Shown: positions 55,249 through 63,879 of the stretch, in pieces | How the letters are laid out: each line of letters begins with the position of its first letter | Numbering within the stretch: position 1 is the first letter of the stretch | Source: Actinomycetes bacterium | Lineage (GTDB): Bacteria > Actinomycetota > Actinomycetes > Mycobacteriales > Micromonosporaceae | Length of the DNA stretch: 64,000 bases | Assembly (NCBI GenBank): GCA_023402505.1 | Contig: JAEYGD010000143.1 | Location: 1 to 64,000, forward strand | Reading direction: 5' to 3' | Notes under the pieces: generated by a model | The model's input: only the letters and a program-made list of their open reading frames with translations | What the model was told of the DNA's origin: nothing | Database searches by the model: none | Made by a program: the position numbers and the translations under genes

Positions 55249-56274
55249 TCAGTTGGGATGCAGCCCAGCGAAGTCGAGGCCCAGTCGCTCAGGCCAGCCA
55301 TACCGGACGTTGAGGCACTGCACGGCGTTGCCGGCACCGCCCTTGACCAGGTTGTCCAGCGCTGCCAGGGCAACCGCGGTGCCGGCCTCAGCGTCCACCG
55401 CGAAACCCACGTCGCAGTAGTTCGATCCGGACAGGATCTTGGGCTCGGGCAGGCGATGTCCGCCACGTTTCTGGGCGATCACCCGGACGAACGGCTCTTC
55501 GGCGTACCGATCGCGGTATGCGGCCCGGACGGTCCGCTCGTCGGCGCCGGGCCGCAGGCGCACCCGGCACAGGACCTGTACGCCGCGGACGGCTTCCACT
55601 CCGGTCGCCGACATCCGCACCGGATGACCCACGGCTTGCGCGATCTCCGCCTCATGGCGGTGGCGCAGTGGCGCGAACACCCGCATGGCCCCGCTGCGCT
55701 CGGCGTGCAGATTCTCTGGCCCGGCCAGCCGCCCCGAGCCACTCGAGCCGGTCCGGGCGTCGACGGTGATGTCGCCGACCGCGATCCCGTCGCCGGTCAG
55801 CGGCAGCAACGCGAGGATCGCAGCGGTCGCCATACATCCGGGCACACTGATCCGGTCGGCGTCGCGTAGTTGCGCACGGGACACCTCCGGCAACCCGGTG
55901 ACGAATTCGGCGATGTCCCCCGGCCGGGTGTGCGCCACCCCGTAGTACCGCTCGAACATCGCCGGGTCGCGCAGCCGGAAGTCCGCGGACAGGTCGATCA
56001 CCTGCTCGGCGAGAGCGGCGTAGTCCTCGATCTGCGCCATCGTGACGGTGTGCCCGGTGGCGAGGAAGATCACGTCGCAGGGCTCGACGGCCTCCGTCGC
56101 CACGAATCGCAGGTCGGTCCGCCCACGCAGGTTAGGGTGCACCCCGTCCACCCGTTTTCCGATGAACCCCCGCGAAGTCACCGCCGCCACGCTGACTCTC
56201 GGGTGACCGAGCAACAGGCGCAGCAGTTCGCCGCCGATATAGCCGGACCCGCCGACGATCGCCACCCGGATCAT
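55249..56274 (-). CDS. lysY: LysY-type [LysW]-glutamyl/aminoadipyl phosphate reductase
   Basis: A 341-residue protein of the N-acetyl-gamma-glutamyl-phosphate reductase family. GGSGYIGGELLRLL near residue 8 binds NADP, Cys147 in SVPGCMATA is the catalytic thiol, and HRHEAEIAQAV carries the usual His. In a lysW context it reduces the carrier-bound acyl phosphate to the semialdehyde, which the transketolase could then extend. Its ATG overlaps the lysX stop by four bases. Confidence 0.94.
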   Translation of the reverse strand: MIRVAIVGGSGYIGGELLRLLLGHPRVSVAAVTSRGFIGKRVDGVHPNLRGRTDLRFVATEAVEPCDVIFLATGHTVTMAQIEDYAALAEQVIDLSADFRLRDPAMFERYYGVAHTRPGDIAEFVTGLPEVSRAQLRDADRISVPGCMATAAILALLPLTGDGIAVGDITVDARTGSSGSGRLAGPENLHAERSGAMRVFAPLRHRHEAEIAQAVGHPVRMSATGVEAVRGVQVLCRVRLRPGADERTVRAAYRDRYAEEPFVRVIAQKRGGHRLPEPKILSGSNYCDVGFAVDAEAGTAVALAALDNLVKGGAGNAVQCLNVRYGWPERLGLDFAGLHPN

Positions 56275-57125
56275 GCCGGTGCCCCGCTCAGAATCCCGTC
56301 CAGGATCAGCTCGGCCAGGTCGACGTCGTCACCGACGGCCTGTTGCAGACCGGAGAACTCGACCCGGTGGTTCACTTCGAGCACCATCGGTACGCCGTGC
56401 TGGTCCTCGATCAGGTCCACCCCGGCCAGTTCCGCGCCCAGCGTGCCCGCCGCCGCGACCGCCAGCCGGGCGACGTCGTCCGGCAGGACCACCGGCGTCA
56501 TGGTGGCGCCGAGCGCAACGTTGGTCCGCCAGCCGGGGCCGCGACGGTAACCGGCCGCGAGCACCGCACCGCCGCATACCAGCACGCGCAGATCCCGGTC
56601 CGGCTTGGCCACCAGTTCCTGCACGTACACCAGGTGTGCCTGCGGAGCGGACTGCGCCGCCACGTACTCGAGCACCGTCGCGGCCGTCTGCCGGTCTGGC
56701 AACAGCGACACCAGACGGCCCCATGATCCGACCAACGGCTTGATCACGGCGGGATAGCCGATCGCGTCAAGTGCGGCGAGAGCGGCTTTCGGCGTGAGGG
56801 CAAGCGCGGTCCGGGGCACGGGTAGACCCGCGCGGCGCAGTGTCTCCGTCGTCTGCCATTTGTCGCCGCACAATTCAGTCGCGGCCACCGAGTTCACCAT
56901 CCTGGCGCCGGCCGCCTCCAGCGCACGGGCGGCGTAGAGCGCACGCGCGTACCCGATCTCGCGGTTGAACACCAGGCGTCGGCGGCCGGTAGCGCCGGCG
57001 GGGCACCACATCTCGCGTGGATCGAGGTGGGTGTGTGGCAGGCCGTAGCGGTCGAGCGCCCGCAACAGGCTCTTCTCATCGCGTCCGATACGCGAGGCCA
57101 GCACCGCGACCTCGGTCTCGCTCAC
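56271..57125 (-). CDS. lysX: LysX-type ATP-grasp ligase loading the LysW carrier
   Basis: A 284-residue ATP-grasp protein. The GTG at 57125 overlaps the lysW stop (GTGA) and places the protein start at SETEVAVLASRIGRDEK, the usual RimK/LysX beginning. AVIKPLVGSWGRLVSLL is the ATP-binding lysine region, YVQELVAKPDRDLRVLV and GVDLIEDQHGVPMVLEVNHRVEF carry the metal-binding acids and Asn. It joins the alpha-amino group of an acidic amino acid to the C-terminal Glu of LysW. Whether glutamate or 2-aminoadipate is used cannot be settled by eye; cluster logic favours glutamate. Confidence 0.93.
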   Translation of the reverse strand: MSETEVAVLASRIGRDEKSLLRALDRYGLPHTHLDPREMWCPAGATGRRRLVFNREIGYARALYAARALEAAGARMVNSVAATELCGDKWQTTETLRRAGLPVPRTALALTPKAALAALDAIGYPAVIKPLVGSWGRLVSLLPDRQTAATVLEYVAAQSAPQAHLVYVQELVAKPDRDLRVLVCGGAVLAAGYRRGPGWRTNVALGATMTPVVLPDDVARLAVAAAGTLGAELAGVDLIEDQHGVPMVLEVNHRVEFSGLQQAVGDDVDLAELILDGILSGAPA

Positions 57126-57286
57126 TCCCCCCAGTCCTCTTCGACCTCGGGGGCGAGCGCTACCAGCACCGGGCTGAGACTCACCACTTCGAGTTCGCTC
57201 CGGCAGTCCGGGCATTCCATGATCTCGTGGACGATCGGGTCTTCGTTTCTCTGCACGTCGGCGTCGCAGGCGGGGCATGTAATCAC
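57122..57286 (-). CDS. lysW: LysW amino-group carrier protein (AmCP)
   Basis: A 54-residue acidic protein from a GTG with GAGAGGAAC upstream. Four cysteines at 4, 7, 25 and 28 (CPAC...CPDC) form a zinc ribbon, and the C-terminus is EDWGE, the hallmark of LysW whose final Glu side chain holds the substrate amino group. It protects and carries the amino acid through LysX, LysZ, LysY, transketolase and aminotransferase steps. The adjacency to lysX with a four-base overlap and the complete tail leave little doubt. Confidence 0.95.
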   Translation of the reverse strand: MITCPACDADVQRNEDPIVHEIMECPDCRSELEVVSLSPVLVALAPEVEEDWGE

Positions 57287-57329
57287 GTGCTGTTCCTCTC
57301 GATCGGTTCGGATGGGCTTCTCAGGTGGA

Positions 57330-58661
57330 TCAGCGGTCCGCGCTGGCAGCCATCGCCGCGACCGTGGGGAGGTGCTCCCAGACCTTGTCGAAGGCGTCGG
57401 CGTAGCACTGCAGCGCCGGGCCGGCGCCCGGGTTGAGATGCCGCAGTTGGAGGGTCAGCGAGTCGTCGATCACCGCGGCGGCAACCGGGGTACGGGGCTC
57501 AGGCGGCGGGTGGCCGGCCCGCCACGGGTATCCATCGCCGAAGCCGCGCCGTTCCGTGAACACCGGCTGCCGCGACATCGGCATCAGCTGGTACCGCGAC
57601 AGCGGCACCCCTTCGCTTCTGAGCAGCCGATGCAGGGCGCGCCGGAAGCCCGCGGCCGGGACGTCCAGTCCGGCTGCCGCGGGGTCGAAGCGGAACCGCA
57701 GGATGTGCCACGCATGGGTGCTGTGGTGGGCCGGGCGTGGCACCTGAATGCCGGGCAGTACGTCCAGGCGATCAAGGAACGCGGTGACGTTGGCGTGCCG
57801 GGCCTGCAGGTAAGCGTCGAACCGGTTCAGTTGCGATCGGGTGAACGCGGCCTGGACGACGTTCATCTTGTGGTTCCAGCCGAGTTCGTGCGAGACGTAG
57901 CCGCGCGGTGTCCCGGCCTTGACCACCTCGCCGAACTGGCCGATCGAGCGCGCCCGCTCGGCGACGCCGGCATCCCGGAACGCGATCAGGCCACCTTCGC
58001 CGCAGGTCGGCAGATTCTTGGTGACCTGCAGACTGAAGGCGCCCGCGTCCCCCAGACCCCCGACCGGGCGACCCTGCCATTCGGCCCCGTGCGCCTGGGC
58101 GGCGTCCTCCACCACGGCCAGTCCGTGCCGGGCGGCGACCGCACCGATCGCGTCCATGTCGGCCGGCTGTCCGTGCAGGTGAACCGGGAGAATGGCCGCC
58201 GTCCGCGGCGTGGTGGCGGCCTCGGCCGCAGCGGGATCCAGCGTGAAAGTGCGCGGGTCGATGTCCGCAAAAACCGGGACGGCCATCTGATGCACAGCCG
58301 CCAGACCGCTGGCGATGAAGCTCAGGTCGGGCACGATCACTTCGTCACCGGGCCCGATGCCCAGTGCCGACAGGGCCAGGGCGAGAGCCGTCGTGCCGTT
58401 CGAGGTCGCCACCACGGCGGGAACCTGGGTCCGTGCGGCCCAGAGTTCCTCCAGATCCTGCACGGCGGTCCTGCCATCCACGTTGGACACCAGAGCGCCG
58501 GCGTCGAGGGTCTCCAGCACCGCCGCCCGATCGGCGTCGGTGATCACCGGCCAGGGCAGCTTTCGCAGCTCCGGCGGGACCGTGACCGGGCCGCCGAAGG
58601 CCGCGAGCTGGTGCTGGTCTGCGTCCGCGGCCTGCCGTTTCGGACTGATGTCGATGCTCAA
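57330..58661 (-). CDS. DegT/DnrJ/EryC1-family PLP aminotransferase
   Basis: A 443-residue type I-fold aminotransferase. Asp186 ([11 protein letters not shown]) and Lys215 ([15 protein letters not shown]) are the pyridoxal-binding residues; [30 protein letters not shown] is the classical substrate-pocket segment (residues 87-115). The family aminates keto sugars, cyclitols and aminoshikimate-type ketones. Just upstream of lysW, it is the best candidate to aminate the C6 ketone left by ketol transfer on the carrier-bound chain, in place of the LysJ enzyme of lysine synthesis. A separate sugar-amination role is possible but no sugar genes are present. Confidence 0.88.
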   Translation of the reverse strand: MSIDISPKRQAADADQHQLAAFGGPVTVPPELRKLPWPVITDADRAAVLETLDAGALVSNVDGRTAVQDLEELWAARTQVPAVVATSNGTTALALALSALGIGPGDEVIVPDLSFIASGLAAVHQMAVPVFADIDPRTFTLDPAAAEAATTPRTAAILPVHLHGQPADMDAIGAVAARHGLAVVEDAAQAHGAEWQGRPVGGLGDAGAFSLQVTKNLPTCGEGGLIAFRDAGVAERARSIGQFGEVVKAGTPRGYVSHELGWNHKMNVVQAAFTRSQLNRFDAYLQARHANVTAFLDRLDVLPGIQVPRPAHHSTHAWHILRFRFDPAAAGLDVPAAGFRRALHRLLRSEGVPLSRYQLMPMSRQPVFTERRGFGDGYPWRAGHPPPEPRTPVAAAVIDDSLTLQLRHLNPGAGPALQCYADAFDKVWEHLPTVAAMAASADR

Positions 58662-58712
58662 CTCGGGCCTCCTCGGCCGGGACGGACACGCTTCAGCGAG
58701 GGCGTTCGGCGC

Positions 58713-59465
58713 TCACCGGGCAGTCTGGGCGGCGGACAACGGGGCGAGCCGCCGTTCGCGAAGTCTGCGGTAGAAGGGCAGGTGATGGTCCCGATATGCG
58801 GCCAGTTCCGGGTTGTTGTCCGGCCGCTGCGAATATCTGCTGTCTCGGGGCGAAAAGCCCGAGGTCGCCGCGGTGGACTCGTGCCACCTTCGGGTCTTCT
58901 CCCAATCCGGCAGCACGCCTGGCTGCCAAGCCAGCGCTGATCGCCGGAAGTTGATGCCGGCGGCGTGGCAATACGCGGCGACCAGGCCCTCGGGGTCCGT
59001 TACCAGGTCGTCGGAGTCGAGCACCACCACGTTGGCGGCTCCGGCGCTGATCGCCGCGTCGTGAATCTCGGCGAGTCGCTCGAAGCCAACCTCGGGGCAG
59101 GCCAGAGCGGGGTTCAGGGCGAAATGTGAGGCGATGACCTCGTCCGGGTCGCGGATCAGAAACGCGTGGCGGAGTTCCGCGAGGAAGCCAGAATCAGCCA
59201 GCAGGCCGGGATAGTGGAAGTCGGTGGTGTCCTTGAGGAAGACCGGACGGCGCCGGGAGAGCAGGCGGATCGCCCGGATCAACTGGGTCTCGTCGCAGAC
59301 CGTCCGTCCGTCGACGACGGTCTCGCCGAAGTCGATCAAATGGCTGAACGGTTCGTGGAGCACGACGTGGTCGCCTCGTTCACACATCATTCGCAAGAAG
59401 GCAGTCGACCGGGCTCGGGGCACGCTCCACAGAGCCAAAATCCTGTGCGACTCGCCTGTCACCAC
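58713..59465 (-). CDS. Sulfotransferase-family protein
   Basis: About 250 residues; the GTG at 59465 follows GGGAGG by five bases and is preferred to a GTG 21 bases upstream. SVPRARSTAFLRMM is the PAPS phosphosulfate loop, HEPFSHL follows, and AFLIRDPDEVIASHF is the 3'-phosphate-binding RDP/S region. In amino-group-carrier clusters that make azabicyclohexanes, I recall a PAPS-dependent sulfotransferase that activates a hydroxyl before aziridine closure; this gene fits that slot. It heads the minus-strand block containing lysWXYZ and starts from a region with paired ACTnnAGT sites. Confidence 0.8.
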   Translation of the reverse strand: MVTGESHRILALWSVPRARSTAFLRMMCERGDHVVLHEPFSHLIDFGETVVDGRTVCDETQLIRAIRLLSRRRPVFLKDTTDFHYPGLLADSGFLAELRHAFLIRDPDEVIASHFALNPALACPEVGFERLAEIHDAAISAGAANVVVLDSDDLVTDPEGLVAAYCHAAGINFRRSALAWQPGVLPDWEKTRRWHESTAATSGFSPRDSRYSQRPDNNPELAAYRDHHLPFYRRLRERRLAPLSAAQTAR

Positions 59466-59495
59466 CGCCGCCTCCCTCACGACCACCCGGACACA

Positions 59496-59523
59496 ACTGC
59501 AGTTGTAGCACAGTTACTGCAGT
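59496..59523. promoter_or_regulatory. Operator pair in the sulfotransferase-XRE divergent promoter
   Basis: ACTGCAGT occurs at 59496-59503, inside the 12-bp palindrome CAACTGCAGTTG, and again at 59516-59523, 20 bp on. The flanks (TTACTGCAGTCACG) resemble those of the ACTTGAGT sites before lysK and hmaS. The pair lies between the divergent sulfotransferase and XRE genes and could control both. Confidence 0.6.
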
Positions 59524-59641
59524 CACGCAGGATGTCGCGGGATGATGTCAGTCCGTTACTGAATGGCGCGTCCGGCTGGGCTAGGATCAACGCAAGCCGA
59601 CCAAGTGGCAGTTAACAGGCACCCGGAGATCCGCGAGGACT

Positions 59642-60946
59642 ATGGCCAACGACGATGGAGTCAACGACCTGCTGATCGCTCAGCCGGCATTCGGCGAGCG
59701 CCTGCGGGCGTTGCGCCGCCAGCAAGGGCTCTCCCAGAAGGAACTGGCCGGCACCAGCATGACGGCCAGTTACATCTCGTTGCTGGAGAACGGCAGCCGG
59801 GTGCCGAGTCTGGACGTGGTGCTACGCCTGGCCCGCCTTCTCAAGACAACCCCGCAGGAGCTGCTGGGCCGTACCGTCGACGGGTTGGTGAGTCCACCCC
59901 TCCCGGTCAGTGTGTCGGATGTCGTCAGCCAGATCGGGGCCCGGCGCATGGTCGAGATCGGTGATCTGACCGGCGCGCGAAGGATCCTCGACCGGGAGTT
60001 GAGTCTCCTGCGCGAGCAGAACGGCAACGAGGAGCGGCTGGTCGCATTCGGCGTCGGTCTGGTCGACGTCCTGACCGCCTCCGGCGAGCATGCCGAGCGA
60101 ATGGCGCTGCTCGACGAGCTGGTGGCCCTGCCCGTCGTGCAGCGCTCGCCCGACATCCACCTCGTCCTGCTCATCGACCGTGCCGCGACCTTCCGGGAGC
60201 TCGGACGGATGCGCGACGCGCTGGTCGTCGCCCAGCAGGCGGCCCGGCTGCTCGACGAATCAGCTCTGCGGCACACCACGGAACACGTACGGCTGCTCGG
60301 CGTCCTCGCCTCGGTGCATACCGAACTCCGCAATTTCGGCGAGGCCGAACGGGTCACCACTGAGATGGTCGAGGAGGCCCGCCTGGTCGGCGACCTCGGG
60401 ACGCTCGGACGGTCGCACTGGGCCGCGGCGATGGTGTACTCCCGGCTCGGCAATGTCGAACAGGCGCGCAGAGAGCTTGCCGAGGCGCACGAGACCCTGG
60501 CGTCCGGCAGCATGCTGGTGCGGGATTGGCTGCGCTTCTGCCGGTTCACCGCCTCGGTTCTGATCGATCACGGCGTCGATCTCGACGAGGCCCGGCAGTG
60601 GCTGGAAGCCGCCGAAGTCACGGCCAGGATGGCCGGCACCGCATCGGACTACAGCTCCGCGATGCGCGAGCGGGCCCACTATGAACTGGCCACCGGCAAC
60701 TACGAGCGGGCGGCGGTGATCTACGCCGAGCTCGTGGAGACTGAAGACATGGTCGGGAACGAGTTCACCATGGCGTTGACCGGGCTGGGCGAGGCGCAGA
60801 TCCAGCTGGATCAGACCGCGAGCGCGGTGCAGACGCTGCGCCGGGCGGCCCAGCTCTACGAACGTGACGGCAATTATCGCAAGGCGACCGAGTTGTGGCG
60901 CCGCATCGATGAGTTGCAGAGCATCAGCCAGACCACCCAGAACTGA
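59642..60946 (+). CDS. XRE-family regulator with TPR domain
   Basis: A 434-residue protein. Residues 17-75 form a Cro/CI-type HTH (FGERLRALRRQQGLSQKELA, SYISLLENGSRVPSLD). The rest is helical repeats of TPR type (RILDRELSLLREQNG, DEARQWLEAAEVTARMAG, YERAAVIYAELVETED, AVQTLRRAAQLYERDG). Such proteins often sense peptides or small ligands and activate secondary metabolism. It is divergent from the cluster's sulfotransferase block and is the best candidate to bind the ACTnnAGT pairs in three cluster promoters, including its own. Confidence 0.88.
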   Translation: MANDDGVNDLLIAQPAFGERLRALRRQQGLSQKELAGTSMTASYISLLENGSRVPSLDVVLRLARLLKTTPQELLGRTVDGLVSPPLPVSVSDVVSQIGARRMVEIGDLTGARRILDRELSLLREQNGNEERLVAFGVGLVDVLTASGEHAERMALLDELVALPVVQRSPDIHLVLLIDRAATFRELGRMRDALVVAQQAARLLDESALRHTTEHVRLLGVLASVHTELRNFGEAERVTTEMVEEARLVGDLGTLGRSHWAAAMVYSRLGNVEQARRELAEAHETLASGSMLVRDWLRFCRFTASVLIDHGVDLDEARQWLEAAEVTARMAGTASDYSSAMRERAHYELATGNYERAAVIYAELVETEDMVGNEFTMALTGLGEAQIQLDQTASAVQTLRRAAQLYERDGNYRKATELWRRIDELQSISQTTQN

Positions 60947-61086
60947 CCCAGGATCCGGACCTGGCACCGCCGATTCGTGCAGTACCAACGACGCGACAGC
61001 CGACTGAGGTCTGTGGTCGCTGACCCAGCTCGCCAACCGTCCTGCCAGGCGTTCGGCAGACCACCGCCAGCGATGAGCGGCCGGGA

Positions 61087-61347
61087 TCACTGGATCAGCT
61101 GGGCGGCGACTACCTCGGATCGGGCTTCGTCCGGCTCGATCCCTAGGTAGGCGGTGTCCGATGCGGGCATGCCCGTTGACTTCAGCGCGAAGTAGGCGTA
61201 CTGGGAGATCGCAGCAGCGCGGGGAGCGCAGCCACGCCCTGAACGCCAGCGATAACGTCCCGACCGTAGGAGTTCTCCTCCTCCAGGAACCGATCGAGCG
61301 CCTCGTGTAGCCGGGGCACCAAGTGTTCGGTCACGTAGCAGCTCGGC
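61087..61347 (-). pseudogene. Remnant of an unrecognised gene with a frameshift
   Basis: Reading minus, SCYVTEHLVPRLHEALDRFL and EEENSYGRDVIAGVQGVAAL are coding-like in one frame; near 61205 the sense moves one frame over to AAISQYAYFALKSTG, MPASDTAYLGIEPDEARSEV and VAAQLIQ, ending at 61087. No start codon precedes it in frame. The two halves would join with a single shift, so this is probably the C-terminal part of a decayed gene. Confidence 0.45.
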
Positions 61348-61549
61348 GCTCTCGCGTGTGGGCCCGATCCCGGCTTCGCCGAGGCCGGCGTCGGTGACCA
61401 GGCAGGGCCGAGGGGCCGGGCGAGGTGTCGTTGGAGGCTGGGTCGGATGGTGGGCCGTACCCAGTAGCCGGTGGGCGGAGCCGACGACCCGGGCGGTGGC
61501 GCGTTCAGCGGCTCCTCCGAAAGTCGCCGGAGGCCCTACGCTTCGTGGC

Positions 61550-62464
61550 GTGATCCGCGACTACCACCCGGGCGTTTTCAATGTGGCTCGTGAGTTCTTC
61601 GACGAGCTGCGCCGATACTCCGGCAGCGCCGCCTTCCGCGACGTGTAGGTGCCATGGGCCGAGGAGCGCGGACGGATGATCGTCGAACTGCTGGCACCGC
61701 TGGCTCGATACGGTGACTGGCGACGCGAGGAGTACCGCTGGGCTGACTCGCTGGAGCAGGCGTACGCCCTGAGTCGGGTCAACGACGTACTGCTGCTGGG
61801 TTTCCAGCCGGCGCTGCCAGTCGACGCACAGCGGCCATGGGCCCACGACCTGCACCTGAACGTGCAGTGGCCGACCGTGACGCTCGGCGAGTACCGAACC
61901 TTCTTCACCGACCTGGCGATGACCCTCGTTGACGCACCGGACTTCGATCCGTTCCTGCACGAGATCGTCACGGTCGAGTCGGCCGACGATCCCGGTCACC
62001 CTGTCGAGATCCTCGAAAGCTTGTGGCCGGCGGTCATGCACGGCGAGTTGCGGTTTTCACGGTCCGGCATACGGGTACGTGCGGGCGCGCAGCATGTCGT
62101 TGCCGGCATCGCTGACTGTGCAGCGCTCGACGACGTGTTCCTTCGGCGGTATCGCGACACGCATGACGCCTCGCTCGGCTGAGGGCACAACTCTCAGTGG
62201 AAGACCGACTTCCGCCGGGACTATCGCACGCCGACGGCCGATCACCTGAATGTCGACGGTGAGCTCGACATCGATGACGCCTCCGGTCTTGATCCGGAAT
62301 TGAGGTCAGCGATTCGCGCCGTCATCCGCGACCGATACGCAAGCCCGCACGCCGAGGCACGCATCGGCGACGTCTCCGCCTCGCGTTACCGGGTGACGTT
62401 TCCGCGGATCGACCCCTTCGTCAGACATCGGCCGGAAGATCGCCAGCACGATAAGACGCGCTGA
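61550..62464 (+). pseudogene. Hypothetical protein gene broken by two in-frame stops
   Basis: One continuous plus frame from a GTG at 61550 (IRDYHPGVFNVAREFFDELR) to a TGA at 62462-62464 is coding-like throughout but holds TAG at 61646-61648 and TGA at 62180-62182. The sense continues across both: AAFRDV-stop-VPWAEERGRMIVELLAPLA and DTHDASLG-stop-GHNSQWKTDFRRDY. Both stops sit where a Trp codon (TGG) is likely, so each could come from one G-to-A change. The middle part (about 177 codons from 61649) might still be translated from a GTG. Family not recognised; about 304 residues if intact. Confidence 0.55.
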
Positions 62465-62607
62465 TCCGGCGACACCTGGCTCGTGCAGGGCTTCGGGCCG
62501 CTCCAGCGGGCCAAGGAGGGGGTCATAGGGCCAGCCCGGCCGTCGTCTTTGAGTAGAGAAATCCCGATTCTGCTATCTTCTGCAGTGGTTTGGGCTGCGA
62601 TGAGAGT

Positions 62608-63879
62608 GTGTCGACACGTCACGGGTGGTGGGGCCGAGGTCGGGCGGCGGGACTGTTGCGGAGCAGGGAGAGCGCGCAGCAGGCCACCTACGTAGAGCTG
62701 TTCTTCGATCTGATCATGGTGTTCGCGCTGAACCGGCTGGTCGCCTTCGCGGTCGATGGTGCGGGCACCGCGGACGGCACCATCCGGTGGATCTCGGTCG
62801 TCCGGGTTCTCCTGCTGTTCGCGGCACTGATCTGGGCATGGACGTTTACCGCGTACATCACGGCGAGGTTCGATCCGGAGGCAGCAGGGACACAGTGGTC
62901 CATCCTGCTGACGGCGTTTGCCATGCTCGTGATGGGCACAAGCCTGACGGATGCCTTCGGCGGCGGTGGGCTCGTGTTCGCTCTGGCGTACGTGTTCGCC
63001 CAGACCGCCAGGGTCCTGGTCCTTGATTGGGCGCTTGGGGCGCATCCCCTGGCCGAGTTGTACCACCGGAACCTGATGTGGTTCGGCACGGCAGCCGTAT
63101 TCTGGGTTCTCGGCGGACTGTCCAAAGGTAACGCGCAGGTGTCCCTGTGGGCCGTAGCGGTAGCCATCGAACTTGGATCGGCGCGACTGGGCTGGCCGTT
63201 GCCAGGCCGTGGCCGGCAGCGAGCCACGGCCTGGGCGATCCGGCCGCACCACCTGGCCGAGCGGTATCAACAACTGCTCCTCCTCGCCCTCGGCGAGACG
63301 ATCCTCTCGGTGGGCGCCACCTTCGCCGTGGGCCGCGGTCGAGTGAGCGGCAACGAGATCCTGGGACTGCTCGTGGCGTTCCTGACCGCGGTGCTGCTGT
63401 GGCGGATCTACTTTCACCGCGCGGGACTACTGCTGGGCGCGGCGGTTGCCGCCGCCCGGGACCGAGCGCAGGTTGGTCGGTTCGCCGGCTCCACCCATGT
63501 GGTGATGGTCGGAGGAATTGTCGCCGCATCGGTCGGGCACGGCATCGTCCAGAGCCAACCGGTCGGGCACAGCTACCCGGCGTGGCTCGCCATGATCCTC
63601 GGTGGTCCCGCCTGCTTCCTGCTGGGCCGGGCCGCCCTCGAGCGCGCGGTCTTCGCCCGGATCTCGTTCCGGCGGTGGATAGGAATCGCCGTCCTGCTGG
63701 CTGCCGGCCCGCCGCTACTGTCCGCTCCCCCACTGGTCGCGGCGGCCACCGCTGCGGTCGTCCTGTTCGGCATCGCGGTGGCCGACACGCGGCAGGCCGC
63801 CCGTCGTCCGGCGGAGAAGCCGAATCCGGCGGACGGCGAGGCCACCTGGCTGGATTACAGGAACCATAGGCGGGCCTGA
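62608..63879 (+). CDS. LtrA-family low-temperature-requirement membrane protein
   Basis: About 423 residues from a GTG at 62608; a TTG at 62590 is an alternative and neither has a strong ribosome-binding site. YVELFFDLIMVFALNRL begins the first membrane helix and is the LtrA signature. Eight or more further hydrophobic helices follow, with HLAERYQQLLLLALGETIL, another family mark, in the middle. LtrA was first linked to growth of Listeria in the cold; the molecular function is unknown. TTGAGT (62549) and TATCTT (62574) upstream could be a promoter, though the 19-base spacer is long. It appears unrelated to the cluster. Confidence 0.85.
   Translation: MSTRHGWWGRGRAAGLLRSRESAQQATYVELFFDLIMVFALNRLVAFAVDGAGTADGTIRWISVVRVLLLFAALIWAWTFTAYITARFDPEAAGTQWSILLTAFAMLVMGTSLTDAFGGGGLVFALAYVFAQTARVLVLDWALGAHPLAELYHRNLMWFGTAAVFWVLGGLSKGNAQVSLWAVAVAIELGSARLGWPLPGRGRQRATAWAIRPHHLAERYQQLLLLALGETILSVGATFAVGRGRVSGNEILGLLVAFLTAVLLWRIYFHRAGLLLGAAVAAARDRAQVGRFAGSTHVVMVGGIVAASVGHGIVQSQPVGHSYPAWLAMILGGPACFLLGRAALERAVFARISFRRWIGIAVLLAAGPPLLSAPPLVAAATAAVVLFGIAVADTRQAARRPAEKPNPADGEATWLDYRNHRRA

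Noticed and set aside
55249..57286. Primary lysine or arginine biosynthesis genes
   Set aside because: The LysW system is not the standard actinomycete route to lysine or arginine, and these genes sit inside an NRPS cluster with a transketolase and a shared operator.
61649..62182. An intact 177-residue gene starting at the GTG after the first stop
   Set aside because: Coding sense continues in the same frame on both sides of the two stops, so a broken longer gene explains the data better; residual translation is not excluded.
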